Of a stretch of 64,000 nucleotides of DNA, positions 55,001 through 62,876 are shown in pieces. The notes under the pieces were generated by a model. It was not told the DNA's origin. It saw only the letters and a program-made list of their open reading frames with translations, and ran no database searches. The stretch covers positions 310,001-374,000 of the forward strand of contig MEHQ01004095.1 in assembly GCA_008828725.1 (NCBI GenBank), written 5' to 3'. Origin of the DNA: Saccharina japonica. Taxonomy: Eukaryota; Sar; Phaeophyceae; Laminariales; Laminariaceae. Position 1 is the stretch's first letter. The number at the start of each line of letters is the position of its first letter. The translations under genes and the position numbers were made by a program.

Positions 55001-58000
55001 CTATGGGGTTTGTTCATCGCGTACGTAGCGCTTTAATTTCACAGCCAAGGCATGTTGGCTTACTCACAGCTCCCGTCGTCCGTGGTTGCTGTGGTGGACT
55101 GGGGCAGGTGGAGCTTGATGCGGCAGGAAAAGCTCAGCGCGGGGTGGTGGGAGAATTCAAGGAGCGGCTTGCGCGCATCATAGAGAGAAACGAAACTCTT
55201 CCCGAGCTCGAGAAGATGGACCGGAGCGAGTTCGTCGTCGACGTGGAGGGAAGGTATGCGGTGTCTGTCGGTGTCTGTCGTTGTGTGTCGGTGTATGTCG
55301 GTGTCTGTCAGTGTCTGTCGGTGTCTGTCGGTGTCTGTGTGTGTCGGTGTGTGTCGGTGTCTGTCGGTGTCTGTCGGTGTCTGTCGGTGTCTGTCGGTGT
55401 CTGTCGGTATCTGTCGAATTCTGTCTGTGTTTGTCGGTGTTTGTCGGTGTTTGTCGGTGTGTGTCGGTGTCTGTCGGTGTCTGTCTGTGTTTGTCGGTGT
55501 GTGTCGGTGTGTGTCGGTGTGTGTCGGTGTGTTTCGGTATCTGTCGGTTTATATCGGTGTCTGTCGGTGTCTGTCGGTGTGTGTTGGTGTCTGTCTGTGT
55601 CGGTGTTAGTCGGTGTGTGTCGGTGTGTGTCGGTGTGTGTCGGTGTCTGTCGGTATCTGTCGGTTTCTGTCGGTGTCTGCCGGTGTCTGTCGGTGTCTGT
55701 CGGTGTGTGTCGGTGTGTGTCGTTGTGTTTACGAGTGATCGACGCTGAAGAAGCCCGCGCTGAATGCTCTCTCTTGCTGAATGCACACAGTGTCGCCCGG
55801 CAAACACAAAGTTAAAATGAAGCCATGGCTAGGAACTTGCGCACGCAAGATATTTGAAACTTTGACTGCCGCCCACTTCTTTGTGTGCGTTTTGGTGGAG
55901 TAAGGTAGTCCTGTAGTCCTGGAGATCGTTACTTTTACGGAAATCTCGATCGGTCGTAGATTTCGACGGTCGTTGTACGAAACATCCCTCTAAAACCAAG
56001 TATATTCTGGCTTCATTCAGCCAGCTCGAATGGGTTCCCTACTTGTTTGGCGCTGTGCCGTGGTGTAAATGAACACCTGGTTCACCCATTCAGAACCGAA
56101 ACAAATATCCTACACTAATTCCAAGTAGTTTGGACCCAAATACGTGGGACGAGTTCTTAAGGGGTTAAGTTATACCCCCCTTTGTCACGTTTTTGGGGAC
56201 AATCTAATATACTTGGAAATAGTGTAGGATCCTTTTTTCACTGGTGAAATGGATTGAGTAGGATAGGAGTTAGTTCGAGAATCGCTCGCTCTTGAATGGT
56301 GATATATAGCAACTGCTGTGTACGCTGGAGGAAGGCATGAAGAAAGAAGAAATAAACAAAAAACAAAAAATCGAGATTTTCGATCGGGGCAGCGCGGACC
56401 GGATCTCTCCGGCTTCAGAATTTTCTCGAAACTTTCTGTAGGGTCTCTCCGGTTTCATCTACCAAGCGAAAACATAAGGCATGCCTTGTATCTAGTTTGG
56501 GATGGCGTGTGAATGACCAACAACCTCGTGTAATTGGCGGGAGCGCCTTATCGCCTTGTTTGAAGGCCTTGAACATTTACTAATGCATCCAACTTGCCCT
56601 CTTGCACTTTTTTCCTTCCATCCCATTTCATATATCATCTTGGCCCTTCTTTTCTCTCTCCCTTCTGTTATTTTAGTCGTAAGCTCAGATCCGGGGTCAT
56701 ATATATATAGCACGCTCTCTTCCCCTCCCCCCACTCCCACTACGGTTCTTGCCTTGAATTTTTTGCCATCACGAGAAGACCTCAGCCCTTTCTTCCCTTT
56801 GTCGGCTTGCGTCGAGTTGTTCATGTTAAAATGTACGAAACATGCCTTATATGTGAGGTTGTTGTGTACGTGCCATACGTAGCAACACGCGTCAATGTAG
56901 GCGGTATGATCTGGTGGTATGCTATCAACAGTTTCATTCGCATCGTAGCGCGGGCGAGCGGTGGAAAACCCTTTTATGAATATGAATAGAAAGTTTACTG
57001 AATGTTGACCTTCATTTATTAGTGTTGCTACACTACTACACTAACCCTAAGTAATATTACGGGGGGGTCATAGTACACATATTAATAATCATAATAGGAC
57101 CTACGGTACATACTACTATTATGGGGGACCATATAGTAATAGTAAATATAACCAAATATTGTTCGTTAAGAAATGGGAAATATATGCATTTTTGTATGTA
57201 CCGTGGGTCCTATTTACTTTGGCCCCCCGTAGGAATAATAATACTAACTAATGAAAGTGTACCCTTTGGCAACAATGGTCTGTCAGAGACTAGCGGACAG
57301 AAAAGCGGCGGCCCAGATGGGGCAAGGCAGCACGACCGACATCATCGAGCGCTTGGATGCCGAGACATGGAGGCAGGAATCCACCGCCGAAGTGCGCGAC
57401 AACACAAACGTGAGAACAAGAACAACAAGAAACCGTGTCACAGGGTGTGTGTAGGTAGGGTAGATACAAGCGATACAGCGAACAAGATTAGTATTTACCT
57501 AGTTTTACTGACAATATTTGGGCCTGTTTACTATGGTCCTCCGCAGCACTATCTACCCGTCAAGTCCAGCCAAGACATGTCTTATTCACAGCCAAGTCAT
57601 GTCGTCTTGTTCACAGCCACGGTATGCTGTCTTATACAAAGCCAAGGCATGTTGTCTTACTCACAGCCAAGGCATGCCGTATTCACAGCCAAGGCATGTC
57701 GTATTCACAACCAATGCATGTTGTCTTATTCACAGCCAAGGCATGTTGTCTTATTCACAGTCAAGGCATCTTGTCTTATTCACAGCCAAGGCACGTTGTC
57801 TTATTCACAGCCAAGGCACGTTGTCTTATTCACAGCCAAGGCACGTTGTCTTATTCACAACCAAGGCATGTTGTCTTATTCACAGCCAAGGCATGTTGTC
57901 TTATTCACAGCCAAGGCGCGTTGTCTTATTCACAACCAAGGCATGTTGTCTATTCACAGCCAAGACATGTCTTATTGAAAGTCAAGGCATGTTGTCTTAT

Positions 58001-61000
58001 TCACAGCCAAGTCACGTTGTCTCATTCACAGCCAAGGCATGTTGGCTTATTCACAGCCAAGGCATGTTGTCTCATTCACAGCCAAGTCACGCTGTCTTAT
58101 TGACAGGCAAGGCATGGACGCGTGGCGTGGTACGATAGAGGTCTAGTAAGTACAGTACTTTTGGGCCGAAACGCTTGAACGATCGGGCTCCTTAACCCAA
58201 AGCCGTCTTTACCGTCTTTCGTCCCTGTGTTTGCAATACGTTTCATTGTAAAGTTAGACTATGGGGTTCGTTCATCGCGTACGTAGCGCTTTAATTTCAC
58301 AGCCAAGGCATGTTGGCTTACTCACAGCTCCCGTCGTCCGTGGTTGTTGTGGTGGACTGGAGCAGGTGGAGCTTGACGCGGCAGGAAAAGCTCAGCGCGG
58401 GGTGGTGGGAGAATTCAAGGAGCGGCTTGCGCGCATCATAGAGAGAAACGAAACTCTTCCCGAGCTCGAGAAGATGGACCGGAACGAGTTCGTCGTCGAC
58501 GTGGAGGGAAGGTATGCGGTGTCTGTCGGTGTGTGTCGGTGTCTGTCGGTGTCGGTGTGTGTCGGTGTGTGTCGGTGTGTGTCGGTGTGTGTCGGTGTCT
58601 GTCGGTGTCTGTCGGTATCTGTCGATTTCTGTCTGTGTTTGTCTGTGTTTGTCGGTGTGTGTCGGTATGTGTTGGTGTCTGTCGGTGTCTGTCTGTGTGT
58701 GTCGGTGTGTGTCGGTGTGTGTCGGTGTTTGTCGGTGTGTGTCGGTGTCTGTCGGTGTCTGTCGGTATATGTCGGTTTATGTCGGTGTCTGTCGGTGTCT
58801 GTTGGTGTGTGTTGGTGTCTGTCTGTGCCGGTGTTTGTCGGTGTGTGTCGGTGTGTGTCGGTGTCTGTCGGTATCTGTCGGTTTCTGTCGGTGTGTGTCG
58901 GTGTGTGTCGGTGTGTGTCGGTGTGTGTCGGTGTGTTTACGAGTGATCGACGCTGAAGAAGCCCGCGCTGAATGCTCTCTCTTGCTGAATGCACACAGTG
59001 TCGGCCGGCAAACACGAAGATAAAATGCAGCCATGGCTAGGAACTTGCGCACGCAAGATATTTGAAACTTTGACTGCCGCCCACTTCTTTGTGTGCGTTT
59101 TGGTGGAGTAAGGTAGTCCTGTAGTCCTGGAGATCGTTGCTTTTACGAAAGTCTCGATCGGTCGTAGATTTCGACGGTCGTTGTACGAAACATCCCTCTA
59201 AACCAAGTATATTCTGGCTTCATTCAGCCAGCTCGAATGGGTTCCCTATTTTTGTTTGGCGCTGTGCCGTGGTGTAAATGAACACCTGGTATCAGGTATC
59301 TCACATTCGCTCGCAACAACACTGCATACACGTATCATACGTACAAACTTTGTGTTTCCTGTTTTTTGGCGGCGTGGTGTGAATGAGTATCAGGTACCTC
59401 GCATTCGCTCGTAACAATACTGCGTATATACAAACTTTTGTGGATACTTAATTGCAAGGGATCGGAAGGTAGCGTCAAACAAAGCGGCGGCAAAGCGGCT
59501 TGCCGACGAAATCCGGACGAAGAACCTAGCGAAGGAGCTTATCGGGTCGAGGATCAAGTTGGAGTGCTGGGACGCTATGGAAGTACAAAAGAAAGAGGTG
59601 CGTACGCTATTATGTGTATACGTATCAGTATAGGACACGCCGTACTCTCGCTAGGGTAGTCCATGCCTTACTCTCTCTAGGAACTCCTCGCGCTGGTGGA
59701 TGTTTGAAATAATGCGTGTCGTCAAACTGACTGCTATGTACGCTGGCTGGCAGAAAGCACGAAAAAAAAATAAATAAAAATAACGGACTTATTGTTATAA
59801 AGAAAAAAACGGAGTTCTTGTTATTTTTGGATCGTTCCAGCACTGACGGTTACAAAGTTGCAGAGGATTTGAATACACCTTCGCAGGCGTTAGTATTGTG
59901 AATATATTTGGCTGGAGGTGACAGCATCAAAGGCTGCACTCTCCTCGTTCTGTCCTCTTAAGACAACCACTAAAAATTGTGCGCTAATACGACGTAGCTG
60001 GCCCCCCTCTCCTTGTTGTTCTTTCCTCTCATAATTAAATGGAGTGGGCGCTAATCTGAATAATGTTTTATGTATGTATGTGTGTGTATGCATGTGTGTA
60101 TGCATGCGGTGAGGCAGGTGTGGCGAATGCAAGCAGACGGCGTGTTCGTTGAAAACTTCGCCATTCGGCGACGAAGCCCTGAGGAGCTGGCCCTCGTACG
60201 CAAGGTACCAATCGCGGCATGTTAGTCGATGCATTTTTTTTATAGTATTATCATTATTGTCCTTGGCCATCCTCAAGAATGGATGATATGTGTAGCATAA
60301 GCTTCAACGTTGGTCACTCATAAGCACTCCCGACTGAAGAAAGCCTCCGAAACAAGAAGGAAACGACAAAAAAACAAAATGATGAGCCCTCTGCACAAAA
60401 AGTATTGCCCTTCTGTACCTACTTCCAGCTTGAGCTTTGTCTATACTACTCCATTATATCATTTGTCCTGTGTTTTTGCCATCCGACAATGACGTGCAGT
60501 ATGATGAGCCTTCAAGGAAGATCACACACAAATATTCCCAGAACAAAAATAGGAAAACATGCAAAACCAACTTGAAGGGAAACACGACGAAAGAAAACCT
60601 ATTATGCACGAAGGCTATATTGACACCTCCGTCTTCTGTGCCTGCCTACTCCCGGCTTAAAGTTCGATTTACTCCATCCACCCTATGTCCACGCTCCTTT
60701 TTTATCATGAAACCCTCCTACTCTACCTTCTACGTGTACACTCTAAAAACACTATTAATACGCATCAGAACCTGTGGTGAACACCAAAACCATGTACCTG
60801 GTATCCCTCTACAGTATCTAAACCATGTACCATGTATCTGTTCACGCACTATAATTGGCTCTGATTTATGTATGCCCCGGTAAAAAATACAATGGCTAAC
60901 ATGATATTACCGTACTATATCATTCTAACCTTCCTGAATTCGACCCGCGCCGACAAGAACAGGTGAAGCAGCTGAGAGCGTTGGAGCTGAGGGATGTCCG

Positions 61001-62876
61001 ACGCGGAACCTACTCTGCCTCTAGGGCGTGGCCAGGCCTCCTCGACGAGGTTAGCCACTCCCCCTCCCTCCCAAAAAAAACACGCCCAACATGTCAATAT
61101 TGTCGCTGTTAGACGGATGAGACACTAGATGCAGGAGGGGTGATACTAGATGCAGGAGGGGCGTTTAGGTTTTGGTTTTTTGTTGTGGGAGTTTTTTTGT
61201 GGGTTCATTGGTTTGGGATGCGTCGTTGGTTGACGTATGCGTCTTCGTTTTGGTGTCTACATCGTTTTTTTTGCGATTGACACACGCTGCACAGCGTCGG
61301 ATGGCTAACGTAATAATTAAACTACGTACCAGTACATGTTAAAACCAACTACACTGAACTTGACAACATTTAGAAACGGCATCGACGACGGCGACGACAG
61401 CTGGTCCTCTCTCCCTCTCTCTCCGAGAGAAGGCAGTTGTTCTCGTGTATGTGCTTTATCAGTAGGCCATGCATGCCTCCTGGAGTCAACAGCAGCTCCA
61501 TTGAGTAGGGTCTTAGATTGTTATCTACTACTAACTGTACTGATGCAAAAAACATTCCTCACTAAATTCAAGTAGTTTATCCCCCCAAAATGTAGCACTC
61601 TTAACGGGTTGGCTTATTTAGCCTTAATAGTTATAAATACGGTACACCCATGCATTTGTGGACGTACCGCTTGGGAATAGCGTGTAGCACGGGTAATAAC
61701 ATATCACCCGGTGTGATAAGATAGTACACGGGTGATACAAGATAACACAAGGGTGGCAAGATAGCTCACGGGTGAAAAGACAACACACGGGTAATAATAT
61801 ACAACACGGGTGATAAGATATCACACGGGTGATAAGATGTCACACGGGTGATAAGATAGCAAACGGGGTGATGAGATAGTACACGGGTGATAAGATAGCA
61901 CACGGGGTGATACAATATCATACGGTTGATAACATAACACATGGGTGATCAGATGTCACACGGGTGATAAGGTTACACACGGGGGTGATAAGATAACACA
62001 CCCCCTCGGGTGCTTGTGATGTTAAAGGGGAAAGTGCAAACGCCGAGCGATGCAAGCGCCTACAAACAATACCTCGATGACACCTTTCCAAAGATACACT
62101 CCATATTCCGTCGTGTGTTATCATACGCGTACCACCTTTGTTCTGGAGAAAGATCGGCCAAGAAGTTCAACCGAGGGGGTGTGTTATCTTGCAAATTACA
62201 CGGTACAGCACTGGAAACAAATCGGAGAAGTACAAGGGCGAAAATACTGTACACTGTTATTATGGTACTTGACCGTTTTTTCCTTTGACGTACGTACTCC
62301 GTACATAGAACCACTATTAATAGTAGCTATTAACTCGTTTGGGCTGGTCGGTGATTCTTGCCCGGTGGCTTGCTTCTTTTTTTCTTTTAGCTTTCAAGAG
62401 CTTTTTTAGGCACTTCGTTCTTTGCCCGGTGGCCGCCGGCAACGTACGAGTACAGCAGCAGTAGCTGATACGAGGAACAAAAACGCCTGCTGTGTTCTCC
62501 CTTCTTTTCAGCTTGCGACAGACACCCCCAGGATTTCAAGTCAACCACAACCATCCCGAAGCGGAACCTTGTATTCTTACGTAGCAAAAAACTTAGTTCA
62601 CCGGGTTTTTGTTTTTTCCGCCGCCCACTGCTTACTGTCTTGATCCCTTGGGCACTACTCAAGGTCCCCTCGGATATCTCCTGGATGGTGAACGAGGGAC
62701 AACTTGCGCCGGTAGTGGATGTGGTGCAAGCTATCAGAGACGAGGCCGCTGGGGCAGGCAACAGTGCTAAGGCCGGCGGCGGCGGCGGCGGTGGCGGCAG
62801 CGGCGGTGGAAGAGGGGGTGGCGGAGGGGAGGACTCTGCTAAGGGCGGAGGCAAGAGGAAGGGCGCACGGAAAGAC
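39880..62876 (+). CDS. CFAP43: Cilia- and flagella-associated protein 43 (CFAP43), 3' end not reached
   Basis: CFAP43 is an axonemal WD-repeat and coiled-coil protein of the tether/tether-head complex, which links the base of inner dynein f to doublet microtubules. Nineteen distinct exons (21 with duplicated copies) span 23 kb: 132, 134, 181, 129, 375, 186, 110, 164, 278, 221, 208, 195, 177, 123, 146, 139, 87, 87 and 213 nt. All phases agree when one duplicated pair is used, giving about 1,095 codons without a stop. Residues 1-830 are WD-type. Landmarks are FVDESSVAYCFGSAVRI, NPAIHLYSYPGMVLCG, MTFLSFNPADSDQLCIGGPS, FTCHCWGLEGTLWAANEPG, VTGGEDGSIRAW and MATGGADGLVCLWMV. Residues 831-1095 are charged helix, then a Gly-rich stretch. 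Order and motifs fit CFAP43 better than its relative CFAP44. Animal CFAP43 is longer (about 1,650 residues), so exons probably continue beyond 62876. Confidence 0.85.
40012..40957 (+). other. CFAP43 intron 1
   Basis: Contains (CAG)8-9 at 40087-40113 and clusters of TACCTGGTAC and GTACGAGTA near 40600-40720. No gene. Confidence 0.6.
40958..41091 (+). CDS. CFAP43: CFAP43 exon 2
   Basis: Acceptor CAACAACACAG, donor TAC AG|GTACAG (phase 2). Encodes WAGISAVAANWRAGRLAVCP and GRINPAIHLY. Confidence 0.8.
41092..42134 (+). other. CFAP43 intron 2
   Basis: Contains the MITE at 41500-41622 and a G run at 41693. Frames near 41834-42070 are open but not required for the protein. Confidence 0.55.
41500..41622. 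mobile_element. TTACGGGGGACC MITE, copy 2
   Basis: TA flanks; degenerate left end TTATGGGGTAGGGCC; right end GGTCCCCCGTAA. The interior AGGACCTACAGTACA is the reverse complement of the family core. Confidence 0.65.
42135..42315 (+). CDS. CFAP43: CFAP43 exon 3 (WD repeat)
   Basis: Acceptor CTGCGCGCAG; the first base completes Ser. YPGMVLCGTLLGGTDLRYTD is followed by VAFSRDGARVAAFG and LATVWNVKK. Donor AAG|GTGACT. Confidence 0.85.
42619..42747 (+). CDS. CFAP43: CFAP43 exon 4 (WD repeat)
   Basis: Acceptor TTTTTTTTCAG, donor TGG|GTAAGG. MTFLSFNPADSDQLCIGGPS and LYFWRID are characteristic of CFAP43. Confidence 0.88.
43148..43522 (+). CDS. CFAP43: CFAP43 exon 5
   Basis: A 125-codon exon. The first 95 or so residues are Ala/Ser/Gly-rich, probably a lineage-specific disordered insertion. 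The end, DVFTCHCWGLEGTLWAANEP, is conserved. Donor TTG|GTGAGG. Confidence 0.85.
44123..44308 (+). CDS. CFAP43: CFAP43 exon 6
   Basis: Acceptor CCTTTTGATCAG, donor GAG|GTGAAA. ACFDANTGRYSSCITLKRAL, then IIVTGSDGSIEWLTL; a WD-like blade. Confidence 0.85.
44735..44844 (+). CDS. CFAP43: CFAP43 exon 7
   Basis: Acceptor TTCTCTTTTTCAG, donor GGA AG|GTAACA. Encodes AEFSIQLRCDDNAPCPSVAM and SPLYDKMVVGSSNG. Confidence 0.85.
45652..45815 (+). CDS. CFAP43: CFAP43 exon 8
   Basis: Acceptor AGCCTTCACAG, donor GGA G|GTAAGC. IFVDIERHTAEPGMP is followed by FHTGKVVALTCLRPL and GGVLVTGG. Confidence 0.85.
45816..46594 (+). other. CFAP43 intron 8
   Basis: A direct repeat of GTTGGAATT and GTGGAAT near 45899 and 46089. 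No gene or named family. Confidence 0.4.
46595..46872 (+). CDS. CFAP43: CFAP43 exon 9 (WD repeat)
   Basis: Acceptor GTGCCGACAG. Continues VTGG|EDGSIRAWTAARGKLCGT, an obvious WD blade, then a charged linker and LIAVGLCHGTVHIVFVKQ. Donor CAG|GTAACA. Confidence 0.9.
47049..47285 (-). mobile_element. SINE, 5'-truncated, minus strand
   Basis: On the minus strand it contains the body motifs CGCGTGGGAAGAGG, CAAGGCACGTGCGGTAGTGG and GACCCCGGATCTGAGTTACG, and a (AAAT)n-like tail. No tRNA-like head. Confidence 0.75.
47391..48553. mobile_element. PIF/Harbinger-like element, 1,163 bp, TTA target duplication
   Basis: Ends GGGCCCGTTTTAACGA and the reverse complement of CGTTAATACGGGCCC, with about 60 bp of terminal pairing. 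Flanked by TTA on both sides (47388-47390 and 48554-48556). Contains a foldback at 47500-47580 and a SINE at 48120-48465. No transposase recognised. It interrupts an array of about 60-bp repeats (about 47330-47390 and 48557-48740). Confidence 0.75.
48120..48465 (+). mobile_element. tRNA-derived SINE, copy 3 (third head type)
   Basis: The head has CGGTAGTGTAGTGGTCA and the B box GGATCGAATCC. The body from GAGAGCGCC onward is that of the 20647 copy. The tail is AAATGGGATGGAC plus about 20 A. Inserted within the Harbinger-like element. Confidence 0.85.
48554..48740 (+). repeat. Tandem repeats of about 60 bp
   Basis: Units contain TGGTCAAACGCAGA, AAATTCAGGACACCAGCACC and ATCCTAACATA, in three diverged copies. 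A related unit lies just left of the Harbinger-like element (47330-47390). Confidence 0.55.
48860..48964 (+). mobile_element. 3' end of a LINE-type retroposon
   Basis: GTAGAAAGGAAGGTTTAATG, then TGAAGA and (AC)n, matches the end of the insert at 36975-37071. The 5' boundary is not defined. Confidence 0.5.
49050..49158. mobile_element. TTACGGGGGACC MITE, copy 3
   Basis: TA flanks; interior GTGTACCGTAGGTCCTATTT as in copy 1. The ends are degenerate (TTACGGGTATGG and CCCTCGTGA). Confidence 0.7.
49359..49566. mobile_element. PIF/Harbinger-like MITE, 208 bp
   Basis: TTA on both sides (49356-49358 and 49567-49569). Arms of about 95 bp pair nearly throughout: GGGCCCGAACTAACGA at the left, TTCGTTAAAACGGGCCC at the right, and TTGGTCAACACACGCACCAG in both. 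It shares its ends with the 47391 element, so it is a miniature of the same family. Confidence 0.85.
50260..50480 (+). CDS. CFAP43: CFAP43 exon 10
   Basis: The acceptor is GCAG after a run of more than 20 C. LCFHPTKTLLAVASADDRAV and HVINFHNSMGDFVV. The donor at TTA AT|GTGAGG keeps phase with the next exon (AT+G, Met). Confidence 0.8.
50709..50916 (+). CDS. CFAP43: CFAP43 exon 11
   Basis: Acceptor TTTATTTATAG, donor CAG|GTAAGC. WRGNDIIFSTEDCLVCALPI continues to MRPHPQIRHGPFFAVSAGMR. Confidence 0.8.
50917..51851 (+). other. CFAP43 intron 11
   Basis: A segment containing GGCATGCGAGTGTTGCA, copied from the end of exon 11 (50899-50916), recurs at 51207-51225, and a second copy follows at 51336-51353. 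The intron therefore contains two partial duplicates of the exon end. They are followed by TTTAATG and GGTAATG, so at least the second could offer a decoy donor. Confidence 0.6.
51852..52046 (+). CDS. CFAP43: CFAP43 exon 12 (WD repeat)
   Basis: Acceptor GTTGGGGCAG. AAVMAASPDGRFMATGGADG, then LVCLWMVYENQ. The donor lies at the first unit of a (GTGG)n run. Confidence 0.88.
52047..52140 (+). repeat. (GTGG)n microsatellite at the exon 12 donor
   Basis: GTGGGTGGGTGG runs directly from the splice site, offering many equivalent GTGGGT donors. Confidence 0.85.
52565..52741 (+). CDS. CFAP43: CFAP43 exon 13 (WD repeat)
   Basis: Acceptor TATTATTACTAG, donor GAG|GTGAGC. VHAGPVISLAFASDSGQLFT and SLDGTVFGLTLEG; the last WD blade recognised. 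Confidence 0.87.
52869..52992. mobile_element. ATCCTACACTA MITE (unit 1)
   Basis: The ends ATCCTACACTAATTCCAAGT and the reverse complement of ACTTGGAAATAGTGTAGGAT pair well, with more pairing inward. Duplicated at 56107-56230. A diverged half copy lies at 61553-61615. Confidence 0.65.
53381..53583 (-). mobile_element. SINE, 5'-truncated (unit 1)
   Basis: Minus-strand body motifs GGCTGAGGTCTTCTCGTGAT, CAAGAACCGTAGTGGGAATG and GACCCCGGATCTGAGCTTAC, with tail AAATGGGATGG. No tRNA-like head. Confidence 0.8.
53808..53980. mobile_element. TTACGGGGGACC MITEs, partial plus full (unit 1)
   Basis: A truncated copy (53808-53862) is followed by a full copy (53866-53980) with GTACCGTGGGTCCTATTTAC and the end GGCCCCCCGTAG. 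Exon A starts 50 bp downstream. A further fragment, TTTACTATGGTCCTCCG, lies at 54269. Confidence 0.7.
54030..54152 (+). CDS. CFAP43: CFAP43 exon A, copy 1 (coiled coil)
   Basis: RLADRKAAAQMGQGSTTDII, then ERLDAETWRQESTAEVRD. Phase 0 at both ends, donor AAC|GTGAGA. An alternative in-phase acceptor exists at 53990 in this copy only. The exon begins about 50 bp after a MITE. Confidence 0.65.
54316..54850 (+). repeat. 25-bp minisatellite (unit 1)
   Basis: About 21 copies of CTTATTCACAGCCAAGGCAT plus GTTGT. Each unit contains TTATTCACAG, an acceptor-like string. It lies in the intron between exons A and B. The long frames through it are products of the period. Confidence 0.95.
55108..55253 (+). 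CDS. CFAP43: CFAP43 exon B, copy 1 (coiled coil)
   Basis: Acceptor GACTGGGGCAG; VGEFKERLARIIERNETLPE and LEKMDRSEFVVDVEG; ends GGA AG|GTATGC (phase 2) directly before a 10-bp minisatellite. Confidence 0.75.
55257..55735 (+). repeat. 10-bp minisatellite (unit 1)
   Basis: About 48 copies of GTGTCTGTCG and variants (GTGTGTGTCG, GTATCTGTCG), starting right at the exon B donor. Open in several frames on both strands, so the Cys/Val/Ser-rich and Thr/Asp/His-rich frames here are not genes. Confidence 0.95.
56107..56230. mobile_element. ATCCTACACTA MITE (unit 2)
   Basis: Duplicate of 52869-52992 created by the tandem duplication, not an independent insertion. Confidence 0.65.
56617..56822 (-). mobile_element. 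SINE, 5'-truncated (unit 2)
   Basis: Duplicate of the copy at 53381-53583. Confidence 0.8.
57055..57240. mobile_element. TTACGGGGGACC MITEs (unit 2)
   Basis: Duplicate of 53808-53980 with a few substitutions. Confidence 0.7.
57287..57409 (+). CDS. CFAP43: CFAP43 exon A, copy 2
   Basis: Identical to copy 1 over all 123 bases. Same acceptor and donor. Confidence 0.6.
57573..58107 (+). repeat. 25-bp minisatellite (unit 2)
   Basis: Same array in the second duplication unit, nearly identical. Confidence 0.95.
58366..58511 (+). CDS. CFAP43: CFAP43 exon B, copy 2
   Basis: Two base differences from copy 1: one silent (GAT/GAC), one changing Ser to Asn in MDRNEF. Same phases (0 to 2), and it joins the next exon as GGA AG|G GAT CGG. 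Confidence 0.72.
58515..58940 (+). repeat. 10-bp minisatellite (unit 2)
   Basis: Shorter array, with a different order of variants from unit 1. Confidence 0.95.
59459..59597 (+). CDS. CFAP43: CFAP43 exon C
   Basis: Acceptor ATTGCAAG; DRKVASNKAAAKRLADEIRT, then LIGSRIKLECWDAMEVQKKE. The ECWD..EV motif is typical of the C-terminal half of CFAP43. Donor GAG|GTGCGT. Confidence 0.85.
60118..60204 (+). CDS. CFAP43: CFAP43 exon D
   Basis: VWRMQADGVFVENFAIRRRS and PEELALVRK, 29 codons in phase 0; donor AAG|GTACCA. Confidence 0.75.
60963..61049 (+). CDS. CFAP43: CFAP43 exon E
   Basis: After GACAAGAACAG: VKQLRALELRDVRRGTYSAS, then RAWPGLLDE; donor GAG|GTTAGC is weak but in phase. Confidence 0.65.
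61677..62005 (+). repeat. 20-bp minisatellite
   Basis: About 16 copies of ACACGGGTGATAAGATA and variants, in the CFAP43 intron between exons E and F. The last unit, AAGATAACACACCCCCTCGG, has a perfect inverted copy at about 62173-62192. Confidence 0.85.
62335..62580 (+). repeat. Dispersed CTTGCGACA repeat, copy 3
   Basis: GTTTGGGCTGGTCGGTG, TTGCCCGGTGGC (twice), AACGCCTGCTGTGTTCTC, TTTTCAGCTTGCGACA and CATCCCGAAGCGGAACCTTG, in the same order as copy 2. Confidence 0.65.
62664..62876 (+). CDS. CFAP43: CFAP43 exon F
   Basis: VPSDISWMVNEGQLAPVVDV, then a tract of mostly Gly, then KGGGKRKGARKD; donor GAC|GTGAGT. No stop, so at least one more exon is expected. Confidence 0.65.

Larger units (their letters stand above)
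52843..56080 (+). repeat. Tandem duplication, unit 1 (3.24 kb)
   Basis: From TTCACCCATTCAGAACC to GTAAATGAACACCTGG. Nearly the whole unit is repeated at 56081-59289, with identity well over 95% outside the minisatellites. Contents in order: MITE, minus-strand SINE, partial and full TTACGGGGGACC MITEs, exon A, 25-bp minisatellite, exon B, 10-bp minisatellite. Confidence 0.95.
56081..59289 (+). repeat. Tandem duplication, unit 2 (3.21 kb)
   Basis: Second copy, directly adjacent. It differs by scattered substitutions and by the number and order of minisatellite units. Confidence 0.95.

Noticed and set aside
55003..55815. 270-codon Cys/Val/Ser-rich frame and antisense Thr/Asp/His-rich frame
   Set aside because: The 10-bp repeat makes several frames open on both strands. 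Only 55108-55253 (exon B) is convincing.
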